Positions 1-5,791 of a stretch of DNA of 13,868 nt are shown here, in pieces. Position 1 is the stretch's first letter, and each line of letters starts with the position of its first letter. The DNA comes from CBDFHV01 sp965247705 (GTDB taxonomy: Bacteria > Pseudomonadota > Alphaproteobacteria > Rhodospirillales > CAMCUA01). Location: contig CBDFHV010000063.1 of assembly GCA_965247705.1 (NCBI GenBank), forward strand, positions 1 through 13,868, written 5' to 3'. Both the position numbers and the translations under genes were made by a program. The notes under the pieces are model-generated. The model saw only the letters and a program-made list of their open reading frames with translations. It was not told the DNA's origin and ran no database searches.

Positions 1-1006
1 AAAGAATATCCGAATCCATGTCCTTAAGATTTGTTGCGAAGAGCGAATAGAGGTCTCGGGCATTTTCGGTGATCGTTGCCAAAGTATCGTGCGGCCACCC
101 TACCCAATGGACCGCCGGATCGTTGCCTCCGGCGTTTTTGGCAACATGGTCGTCCCAACAATCCCGCAGGCCGTCGAACGTTCCGGCATCGGTTGAAAAC
201 AATCCGTGCAATAACACTACGACATGTTTCGCAGCCCGTAAATCCTGTTTGTCTGTAGACGACATAGTGCTGAGACACGGCAAGGGACGCGACGTTTGGA
301 GTGCCTTTTCGCGCATCTTTTTGACGAAGAAATCCGAGGCATCTTTCGACGTGTTAAAGAAGGCTCGAACAGCGCCGTAGGCAGTCAGGACCCATTTCGT
401 GCCTCTGATAACACTCAGTGCCAAGCCTGCGGATAACGATCCCGGCTTTAGAATCAGGGCCGGCGTATCTTCCATGAAATCGCCGTATGGCTCGGACGAG
501 TGGCCCAGCGTCAACAGCACATCGTCCAAGTAAAACTCATCCAGTTCGCGCGTACAGTCTGCTTGGCGCGTGGGGTTGGGATGCATTGATAGAGCAACAT
601 TCACATTGCTCTCGTCCAAGGACGCCTCCCACAATTCCCGGATAGCTCTCACCGCGACATAAAGTGTCTGAATGGATGATGCCTTCTCCGGGTCGTCCGG
701 CACCTCATTCAGAAGGGAGTTACTTATTTGCCGCAGTTGGTCTCTCGGGTGGCGCCAGGATTCTGCGTTTGCGTCGATCTCGCGCAAAACAGGCAAAAGC
801 GTATCGTACGCGCCTTCACCCACGTGAATGAATTCCATCACCACGGCCTCGATCACGTCGAGATCGTCCAAGGATTCCAGGACCACTGTAAATCCTGCAC
901 GAACAATTGCAGTACGTTGCATCGCTTCTTCGACGTCCCGAATATCACCCTCTACGATCTGGTGGTGGTACACAGGAAATTCGTTTCCTTCGTTGTGAAC
1001 TTTCAT
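1..1006 (-). CDS. Partial alpha/beta-hydrolase-like protein with unknown N-terminal region (3' end outside window)
   Basis: An uninterrupted minus-strand frame runs from ATG at 1006 off the left edge, giving 335 codons without a stop. The start is forced: an in-frame TGA lies six codons upstream with no other start codon between, and GGGGAGAG sits just before the ATG as a ribosome binding site. Residues 1-255 (beginning MKVHNEGNEFPVYHHQ) match no family I recognise; they are acidic and look mostly helical. From about residue 258 the chain reads AAKHVVVLLHGLFSTDAGTF, the first core strand and HG oxyanion motif (H267-G268) of lipase-like alpha/beta hydrolases. A segment like TITENARDLYSLFATNL follows, as in lipases before the nucleophile elbow. 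The catalytic Ser, acid and His would lie outside the window, so activity cannot be judged. The gene is clearly more AT-rich than the genes after 1438, which suggests transfer. Hydrolase fold fairly sure; substrate and role unknown. Confidence 0.8.
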   Translation of the reverse strand, partial: MKVHNEGNEFPVYHHQIVEGDIRDVEEAMQRTAIVRAGFTVVLESLDDLDVIEAVVMEFIHVGEGAYDTLLPVLREIDANAESWRHPRDQLRQISNSLLNEVPDDPEKASSIQTLYVAVRAIRELWEASLDESNVNVALSMHPNPTRQADCTRELDEFYLDDVLLTLGHSSEPYGDFMEDTPALILKPGSLSAGLALSVIRGTKWVLTAYGAVRAFFNTSKDASDFFVKKMREKALQTSRPLPCLSTMSSTDKQDLRAAKHVVVLLHGLFSTDAGTFDGLRDCWDDHVAKNAGGNDPAVHWVGWPHDTLATITENARDLYSLFATNLKDMDSDIL

Positions 1007-1079
1007 TCCACTCTCCCCATCTCATAACCGGATAACAACTCTCGTCATCTTATCTTTCGATCATCGCGAAACGCGTTTT

Positions 1080-1107
1080 AAAATAGCATAGAGGTAGCTG
1101 AAAACAA
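1080..1107 (-). promoter_or_regulatory. Candidate promoter for the left-edge hydrolase gene
   Basis: Reading the minus strand, TTGTTT (1107-1102) is followed after 16 bases by TATTTT (1085-1080), about 74 bases before the ATG at 1006. It lies in an AT-rich stretch. The hexamers match the sigma-70 consensus only partly, so this is a pattern call and not a secure promoter. Confidence 0.25.
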
Positions 1108-1226
1108 TTTCCGGATGTTTGCGATTCATGAATATGGTGCTCAGAGATTTTACAGGCTCACCTTTTGAGCGTCGGTGTCGAGGCAGGGCGATGGCTGAGA
1201 CGACAATGCCCTCTTTTGGCTAATTC

Positions 1227-1253
1227 CTGCCGCAAAAAGGATGTGTGCGGCAG
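1227..1253. repeat. Perfect inverted repeat / hairpin
   Basis: CTGCCGCA at 1227-1234 is perfectly complementary to TGCGGCAG at 1246-1253, separated by an 11-base loop. Neither strand has a T-run after the stem, so it does not look like a standard intrinsic terminator. It may be a mobile-element remnant or a regulatory hairpin; function unknown. Confidence 0.45.
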
Positions 1254-1277
1254 CCCCATATGTAGTGGATGTCTGCA

Positions 1278-1290
1278 TTAACCGGATAGG
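1278..1290. repeat. Possible orphan IS1595-type terminal repeat fragment
   Basis: TTAACCGGATAGG is identical over 13 bases to the inner-to-outer reading of the right end of the IS1595-family element (5762-5774). A shorter match, TAACCGGATA, occurs at 1025-1034 in the same orientation. No transposase remnant lies between them. This could be a scar of a related element at the edge of the AT-rich segment, or chance. Confidence 0.3.
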
Positions 1291-1437
1291 CGCTCATGGA
1301 TCAATGCTTACAATTTTATGCAATTTAGAAACAAAATACCTGTAAATAGATAGCAAATAAATAATTCGACACATACTATACAAGGATAGTAAAATGGCGT
1401 CCTGAGGTAGAGCAGAATAAGGACGCGAACCCGACCC

Positions 1438-2121
1438 ATGGCACACACCGCGGCAGCCACCGCCCCCCTCGACGAGATCGACGACCGCGAGGTCCGAATC
1501 CGTCGGGACGACCGTCACGCGGAATCCCCGTGGCAGGGGATCGGCATGCTGCTCGCGCTGTGTTTGCTCAGTCTGCTGGCCCTGGGGGTATTGACGACGA
1601 CGGTGGTGCGCATCGATGACAACACCACGATCTGGAAATCCCTGGTTAGCCTGTTGAAGGAGCGGGATTCGGCGGCCCATGGCGGCATCCGCTTCGGCAT
1701 GACGCCGGCCCGGGCCCACAAGGCCCAACCCCACATGCTGCTGGCCGACATGCCGGGCGGCGAGACCGCGGGCAGCTTCGAATTCGACGGTGTCCCCCAT
1801 GCCGTGGCCTTCCTGGCCGCGGAGCACGGTCGGCAGGCCTATCGGATCCGCAGCCAGCGCACCGTCACCCCCAAGGCGGCCGACGCGCGTCTGAAGTCTC
1901 TTCACCGCAGCCTCGGATCGCCACTGGAATCCGGCTGCGCCAAGCGGATCTTCGAAGCGACGCGCACCTGCCGCTATCGCTGGCTGGCGAGCAAGGGCGT
2001 GTCGATCACCCTCACCACCCGCTCCGTAATCGGAAGCAGCAGCCCGCGCACCGAGGTATCCCTGGTCGCCGTCGATACCTACCTGCAAGGCAAGCGGCGG
2101 CGGACCAACGTCGGCGGATAA
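1438..2121 (+). CDS. Single-pass membrane protein of unknown function
   Basis: The protein has 227 residues. An acidic and basic cytoplasmic N-terminus (1-33) is followed by one hydrophobic helix at about 34-57 (GIGMLLALCLLSLLALGVL), then a ~165-residue domain probably exposed in the periplasm. That domain begins with an amphipathic stretch and GIRFGMTPARA. It contains two cysteines (SGCAKRIFEATRTC) close enough to form a disulfide, and ends in a basic tail. I do not recognise the family. An in-frame TAG at 1408 with no start codon in between makes ATG 1438 the first possible start. The nearest purine-rich sequence, AAGGA at 1419-1423, is farther away than usual. The gene is convergent with the OmpA-like gene (30-base gap) and shares its high GC, so it looks native. 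A role at the envelope is inferred from topology only. Confidence 0.75.
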   Translation: MAHTAAATAPLDEIDDREVRIRRDDRHAESPWQGIGMLLALCLLSLLALGVLTTTVVRIDDNTTIWKSLVSLLKERDSAAHGGIRFGMTPARAHKAQPHMLLADMPGGETAGSFEFDGVPHAVAFLAAEHGRQAYRIRSQRTVTPKAADARLKSLHRSLGSPLESGCAKRIFEATRTCRYRWLASKGVSITLTTRSVIGSSSPRTEVSLVAVDTYLQGKRRRTNVGG

Positions 2122-2151
2122 TCCGGCGTCTGCCCGCCCCCGAGAACTCCC

Positions 2152-3699
2152 CTACCGCTGGGTCAGCTTGAACTCGATGCGGCGGTTGCGGCGGTAGGCG
2201 ATTTCGTCTTCGCGGGGGTCGAGGGGTTGGTATTCGCCGAAGCCCATGGCCCCCAGGCGCTCCGCCGGCACGCCCTGGCCGGCGAGGAACCGCAGGACCG
2301 AGATGGCGCGGGCGGCCGACAGCTCCCAGTTGGACGGGAACCGCCCGGTGCTGATGGGGATCCGATCCGTATGGCCGTCGATCCGCAAAATCCAGTCCAC
2401 GTCCGGGGGGATGTGCGCGGTCACCTGGCGCAATGTTACTGCCAATTGGTTCAAGGTGGCGTTGCCTCCCGTATCGATTTCCGCCGATCCCGACGCGAAC
2501 AGCACCTCCGCCTGCAGGACAAAGCGGTCGCCGACGATCCGGATGTCCGGGCGATCGCCGAGGGCGGCGCGCAGGCGGCCGAAAAACTCGGAGCGATAGC
2601 GCCGGAGCTCGCTCACCTCCTGGGCGAGGGCGGCGGCAAGCTTGCGGTCAAGGTCGGCGATCCTGGTCCGTTGGTCGCCAACTTCCGCCTCTCGCGTGGC
2701 GAGCTGGTTTCGCGCGACGGCCAGTTCCGCTTCCCGTTCGGCGAGCCGGGCTCGCGCCGCCTCCAGTTCCGTCTTCCCATCGGCAAGCCGGGTTTGCGCC
2801 GCGCCCAGGTCCGCCTGGCGCGCCGCCAGGTTGAGCCGTTCCCGCTCCAGGTCCGCGGTGGCCACGGCCATTCGGTCGCGCAGGACCGCCAGTTCCCGGG
2901 TCAGCGCCTTCACCTCGCCCAAGGTCGTCGACAGGTCTTCGGCCTGGGCCGCAATGCGTCGTTCCTGATCGGCCGATCGCTGTTCCAGGGAAGCGATCCG
3001 CTGATCCTTCACCGTGATGTCCTCGAGGGCGAAGTCCAGGCTGCGGGTGTCCTGGGAAATACTGGCCTTCAGTTCGGCGATGGTCCTGTCACGGGCGGCG
3101 ATCGCCTGTTGATGGCGGGCATCGACGGCGGCAAGCTCCGCCTCCAGGGCTTCACTGCGCCCCTCCAGCGCTTGCAGCCGGTCGGACGCGTTCTGGCGCT
3201 CGTCCTTGAGCAGGACCGTGGTCTGCCGCTCGGCGGTCAGCAGATTGGAAAGCGACGCGATCTGGTCGCGCAGATCGGTGATCGTCACGTCCTTGCCCGA
3301 CGCCAGGGCGTTGAGTTCGTCCCGCGCCTTGTTGAGGGCCTGAAGCTCCGCCTCGGTCTCGGCGCTCCGCTGTTGCAGGTTCTGGGTGTCCCGGCGCTCG
3401 CCGGCGATCTGCCGAATGGCCTCGCCGATCTTGGATTGCAGGAATTCGAGCTCCTGATCCCGGTTGTCTCCGGCGGTGTTGAGGCCTTCCAGGCGTTTCT
3501 GCATGGCCTCGATCAGGGCCTGGGTGGCGGCCATCTCCTGCTGAACGGAGGCCGCGGACTCCCTGATCGACGCGGCGTCGGGCGCGGGGGTGTCGGACGC
3601 CTGTTGGGCGACGGCGATGCTGGGGGCCAGAAAGAGGGCGAAGAAGAGGCTTCGACGAGTCACGATCAACCTATCCCGTAGCCGGAGAGCCGGCACCAT
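2152..3699 (-). CDS. Coiled-coil OmpA/MotB-family peptidoglycan-binding envelope protein
   Basis: The frame from ATG 3699 gives 515 residues. A Sec-type signal peptide ends in APSIAVA before QQASD. Residues ~45-375 form a long Ala/Glu/Arg/Leu-rich coiled coil with heptad-like LEA-E-AR repeats. Residues ~399-515 are an OmpA C-terminal domain: VLFASGSAEI, then GHTDRIP with the peptidoglycan-contacting Asp (D445), then NWELSAARA with the partner Arg (R464), then GFGEYQP and RRNRRIEF. The family anchors proteins to the peptidoglycan diaminopimelate; this layout is a MotB-like tether without a clear membrane anchor other than the signal sequence. A GTG at 3663, preceded by AGG at 6 bases, would give 503 residues and a tighter signal peptide (MTRRSLFFALFLAPSIAVA), so the true start may be there. 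It lies 102 bases downstream of ssb on the same strand and could be partly co-transcribed. Exact function is unassigned. Confidence 0.85.
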   Translation of the reverse strand: MVPALRLRDRLIVTRRSLFFALFLAPSIAVAQQASDTPAPDAASIRESAASVQQEMAATQALIEAMQKRLEGLNTAGDNRDQELEFLQSKIGEAIRQIAGERRDTQNLQQRSAETEAELQALNKARDELNALASGKDVTITDLRDQIASLSNLLTAERQTTVLLKDERQNASDRLQALEGRSEALEAELAAVDARHQQAIAARDRTIAELKASISQDTRSLDFALEDITVKDQRIASLEQRSADQERRIAAQAEDLSTTLGEVKALTRELAVLRDRMAVATADLERERLNLAARQADLGAAQTRLADGKTELEAARARLAEREAELAVARNQLATREAEVGDQRTRIADLDRKLAAALAQEVSELRRYRSEFFGRLRAALGDRPDIRIVGDRFVLQAEVLFASGSAEIDTGGNATLNQLAVTLRQVTAHIPPDVDWILRIDGHTDRIPISTGRFPSNWELSAARAISVLRFLAGQGVPAERLGAMGFGEYQPLDPREDEIAYRRNRRIEFKLTQR

Positions 3700-3740
3700 A
3701 TCACGCCCCGGAGGACCCGTGGATACGCGGATCGAGGTCC

Positions 3741-3778
3741 ACGTACGACGAACGGGAAGGCGCTTGCCGAACGTACGT
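3741..3778. repeat. Inverted repeat between ssb and the OmpA-like gene
   Basis: ACGTACG at 3741-3747 pairs perfectly with CGTACGT at 3772-3778, with a 24-base loop. It sits in the 102-base gap after the ssb stop and before the OmpA-like start. No T-run follows on the minus strand, so it is not a typical terminator; a regulatory or mRNA-processing role is possible but unsupported. Confidence 0.35.
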
Positions 3779-3801
3779 CCCGCCCGTGGCCCGGCTTCAA
3801 C

Positions 3802-4284
3802 CTAAAACGGAATTTCGTCGTCCAGTTCCTCGCCCGTGCCGCCGCCGCCACCAGTTCCGCCGCCGCCGCTACCACCGTAGTCGCCTGGGTCGCTCGGCGG
3901 CTCATAACCGCCGCCACCACCACCCCCGTCGCCGCGGCTGTCGAGCATCTGAAGCTCGCCGCGGAAGCGGCCCAGCACCACTTCGGTGGTGTAGCGCTCC
4001 TGGCCGTCGTTGCCGGTCCACTTGCGGGTCTGAATCGAGCCTTCGATGTAGACTTTGGCGCCCTTCCTGAGGAAGCGTTCCGCCACGTCGGCCAAGTGAT
4101 CATTGAAGATGACCACCCGGTGCCACTCGGTCTTCTCCTTGCGTTCGCCCGACTGGCGATCGCGCCAGGATTCGGAAGTCGCCATGGAGAAGTTGACGAT
4201 CTTCTTACCGTCCTGGGAGCTGCGCACCTCCGGATCGCGACCCAGGTTGCCGACCAGAATGACCTTGTTGATGCTGCCTGCCAT
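3802..4284 (-). CDS. ssb: Single-stranded DNA-binding protein SSB
   Basis: This is a 160-residue protein that coats single-stranded DNA during replication, recombination and repair and recruits partners through its C-terminal tip. Residues 1-~115 form the OB fold: MAGSINKVILVGNLGRDPEVR, then NFSMATSESW, TEWHRVVIFNDHLADVAERF, KGAKVYIEGSIQTRKW and ERYTTEVVL. A ~40-residue linker is almost pure glycine with Pro/Tyr/Ser. The tail EELDDEIPF is the acidic partner-binding tip. Length is normal for alphaproteobacteria. The start is well supported by GGGAGGG six bases before the ATG. Transcribed away from the EEP gene and uvrA, it preserves the common ssb/uvrA neighbourhood but with an extra gene between. 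Function is very secure. Confidence 0.97.
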   Translation of the reverse strand: MAGSINKVILVGNLGRDPEVRSSQDGKKIVNFSMATSESWRDRQSGERKEKTEWHRVVIFNDHLADVAERFLRKGAKVYIEGSIQTRKWTGNDGQERYTTEVVLGRFRGELQMLDSRGDGGGGGGGYEPPSDPGDYGGSGGGGTGGGGGTGEELDDEIPF

Positions 4285-4318
4285 GGAATCCCTCCCCGCG
4301 CTCGGCGGTCACTATAGC

Positions 4319-4353
4319 CCAATCGGCGGGAGTCGAAAGGCCCGCCCGATTGG
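4319..4353. promoter_or_regulatory. Hairpin in the ssb-EEP divergent promoter region, with a candidate ssb -10
   Basis: CCAATCGGCGGG (4319-4330) and CCCGCCCGATTGG (4341-4353) form a 12-bp stem with one bulged base and a 10-base loop. On the minus strand the left arm abuts TATAGT (4316-4311), a plausible -10 about 27 bases before the ssb ATG; no good -35 is visible. The inverted repeat would overlap the -35/spacer, so it could be an operator. A smaller repeat, GTCGGC/GCCGAC, lies at about 4363-4376. No classical alphaproteobacterial LexA motif (GTTC-N7-GTTC) is visible here. Confidence 0.35.
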
Positions 4354-4465
4354 CATTTGACGGTCGGCAGCGGCCGACGCGTGCGTGGTGACCGGGTTGG
4401 GTATAAACACCGCCAGGTCCGCGTATCGTCAAACGTCCGCCGACCTTCCGACCTGAGGAGCAACT

Positions 4466-4657
4466 ATGGTGAAGCTGGTCAGCTACAACATCCAGTACGG
4501 GCTCGGCAAAGACGGGGCCTACGACCTGGATCGCATCACCGACGAGATTCGCGACGCCGACATCATCGCCCTGCAGGAGGTGGAGCGGTTCTGGAAACGC
4601 TCCGGCATGGTCGACGAATCCCGGGCGATCGCCGACCGGCTAGTGTTGCGATTCTAA
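4466..4657 (+). CDS. N-terminal fragment of the disrupted EEP protein
   Basis: From the native start and ribosome binding site this frame still encodes 63 residues. The first 59 are EEP sequence. The last four (VLRF) and the TAA stop come from the left end of the inserted MITE. It holds only the first strand and the Glu-containing helix of the fold, so it would be non-functional. Confidence 0.7.
   Translation: MVKLVSYNIQYGLGKDGAYDLDRITDEIRDADIIALQEVERFWKRSGMVDESRAIADRLVLRF
4640..4643. repeat. Left CTAG target copy of the MITE
   Basis: CTAG here matches CTAG at 5819-5822 on the other side of the composite insertion. Either the central TA (IS630-type) or all four bases were duplicated; the palindrome makes the two readings indistinguishable. 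CTA is codon 59 (Leu) of the EEP gene. Confidence 0.8.
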
Positions 4658-4693
4658 CATTTGGTTCCTGAGCCCGGGGGTGAAGGTCGCAGT

Positions 4694-4701
4694 TTGCGTA
4701 G
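4694..4701. repeat. Target-site duplication, left copy (TTGCGTAG)
   Basis: Eight bases identical to 5779-5786, directly abutting the outer base of the left inverted repeat. The target was MITE sequence. Confidence 0.92.
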
Positions 4702-4724
4702 CGTCCCTATCCGGTTAAAGCAGG
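4702..4724. repeat. Left terminal inverted repeat of the IS1595-family element
   Basis: A 23-bp repeat matching the complement of 5756-5778 at 22 positions; the single mismatch is position 19 (G versus A). The transposase stop codon and last codons lie inside it. Confidence 0.92.
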
Positions 4725-5675
4725 TAGCGCACCCTGCGGTTGAAGACTGTCGACCAGCTCCTTGTAGGTGATGGTGGGTTGGTCCATGGCGCGGCGGAGG
4801 ACGAAGTCGGCCAGATCGGTGATGCGTGTGCGGCGGTTGAAGCGGTAGCTCCATTCCCGGGCATAGCGCGGCAGGTGCTTGGCGCCGACACCGTGATAGG
4901 TGCCGTTGAGCCAGGTCTTCACGTTGGAAAACAGGACATGGACGACCGGCATCAAGCGCTCGGCATTCTTGCCTTCGCCTTGCACGACGGGGTGGTGGCG
5001 ATAGGTGTCGCGGAGTCCGGCGTACCCCTTGAAGGCGTCGCTGGCGAGGCGGCTTCCGGGCCTGACCGAGGCGCGCACGAAGCCGCCCAGCTCGCGGGCG
5101 GTGGCCGCCGGGAGGATGGCGAGCCGCGCCCGGCCGGCGACGAAGCCGCTTCCCTTGATGCCCTTGCCCGGCCCGACCGGCCGCTTCTCGACGGCCATCA
5201 CCAACAGGCTCTTGTTCGGGTTGGAAAGGCCCCGGCCCCGGCTCTCCGGCTTGCCGCGCCCGCCATAATAACTCTCGTCGACCTCGACCAAGCCCTCGAG
5301 CGGAAATTCCGAGCGCTCCGTCAGGGCATGACGCAGCTTATGAGCCATCAGCCACGCTGTCTCGTAGCGCAGATCCAACTCGCGGGACAGCAAAAGGGCC
5401 GAGACCCCACGCTTGTCGCGCGCCATCCACCACGCCGCCAGGAACCATTTGCGGAGCGGCGTGCGGGTGCGGTGGAAGATCGTCCCCGCCGTCACCGATT
5501 CCTGATGACCGCAACGGGCGCATTCGAAGATCCTGGGCCGCGCCGTCATTCGGTAGCTCCGCCGTTCGCCGCAGCGGGCACAGACATAGCCCTGCGGCCA
5601 GCGCAGCCGGGCCAGCGCCTCGATGCAGGCCGCTTCCGATCCGTGCCGTTCTTGAAACGCCAACATCCTGCCCAT
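4707..5675 (-). CDS. IS1595-family transposase
   Basis: The 322-residue transposase moves the surrounding element by a DDE-type cut-and-join reaction. An N-terminal zinc ribbon (CARCGERRSYRMT ... FECARCGHQ) binds DNA. A helical section follows (FHRTRTPLRKWFLAAWW), then the catalytic RNase-H-like domain with VDESYYGG (first Asp), SDAFKGY (second Asp) and the C-terminal block NVKTWLNGTYHGVG ... HLPRYAREWSYRFNRR, characteristic of the family. I place the start at ATG 5675, which has GGAGGG about 8 bases upstream. A TTG at 5690 would add five residues but overlaps that ribosome binding site. The stop lies within the left inverted repeat. No frameshift or missing motif is seen, so the enzyme may be active. 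It is antisense to the EEP gene it interrupts. Confidence 0.95.
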   Translation of the reverse strand: MGRMLAFQERHGSEAACIEALARLRWPQGYVCARCGERRSYRMTARPRIFECARCGHQESVTAGTIFHRTRTPLRKWFLAAWWMARDKRGVSALLLSRELDLRYETAWLMAHKLRHALTERSEFPLEGLVEVDESYYGGRGKPESRGRGLSNPNKSLLVMAVEKRPVGPGKGIKGSGFVAGRARLAILPAATARELGGFVRASVRPGSRLASDAFKGYAGLRDTYRHHPVVQGEGKNAERLMPVVHVLFSNVKTWLNGTYHGVGAKHLPRYAREWSYRFNRRTRITDLADFVLRRAMDQPTITYKELVDSLQPQGALPALTG

Positions 5676-5755
5676 CGCACCGCCCTCCAAAAGCCCGAGA
5701 CAATGCGATCAGCCTACATCCTCTACGTGAACATAACAAGAACATTTAGGCCGAT

Positions 5756-5778
5756 CCTGTTTTAACCGGATAGGGACG
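5756..5778. repeat. Right terminal inverted repeat of the IS1595-family element
   Basis: Reads outward as TTTTAACCGGATAGGGACG at its outer end. It is followed directly by the right copy of the 8-bp target duplication. Confidence 0.92.
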
Positions 5779-5786
5779 TTGCGTAG
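5779..5786. repeat. Target-site duplication, right copy (TTGCGTAG)
   Basis: Eight bases identical to 4694-4701, directly abutting the outer base of the right inverted repeat. Confidence 0.92.
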
Positions 5787-5791
5787 ATTTA

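Larger units (their letters stand above)
1007..1437. other. AT-rich intergenic region between the left-edge gene and the 1438 gene
   Basis: These 431 bases hold no convincing gene. They contain the candidate promoter at 1080-1107, a perfect 8-bp hairpin at 1227-1253, and two fragments resembling the IS1595-type terminal repeat (1025-1034 and 1278-1290). A very AT-rich tract spans about 1310-1390, before the gene at 1438. GC rises sharply at about 1420-1440, so this stretch marks the boundary between a probably acquired segment and the high-GC core. I see no tRNA or attachment-site duplication that would define an island edge. Confidence 0.6.
4702..5778 (-). mobile_element. Complete IS1595-family insertion sequence
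   Basis: The element is 1077 bp. Its terminal inverted repeats of 23 bp (4702-4724 and 5756-5778) differ at one position; both begin CGTCCCTATCCGGTTAAA and end CAGG. It is flanked by a perfect 8-bp duplication TTGCGTAG, the size expected for the IS1595 family. It carries one transposase gene and appears intact. It landed inside the MITE, so it is the younger of the two insertions. Its name in a reference catalogue cannot be determined from sequence alone. Confidence 0.95.

Noticed and set aside
728..1027. Short plus-strand frame in the left segment
   Set aside because: It lies opposite a longer minus-strand frame that has a forced start, a good ribosome binding site and a hydrolase motif.
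2227..3681. Long plus-strand frame over the OmpA-like gene
   Set aside because: Antisense shadow of a coiled-coil gene with signal peptide and OmpA domain; no motifs of its own.
4285..4465. LexA (SOS) box between ssb and the EEP/uvrA genes
   Set aside because: I looked for GTTC-N7-GTTC and its complement here and at 6524-6640 and found none.
4740..5765. Long plus-strand frame across the IS1595-family element
   Set aside because: Antisense to an intact transposase with zinc ribbon and catalytic motifs; no independent evidence of coding.
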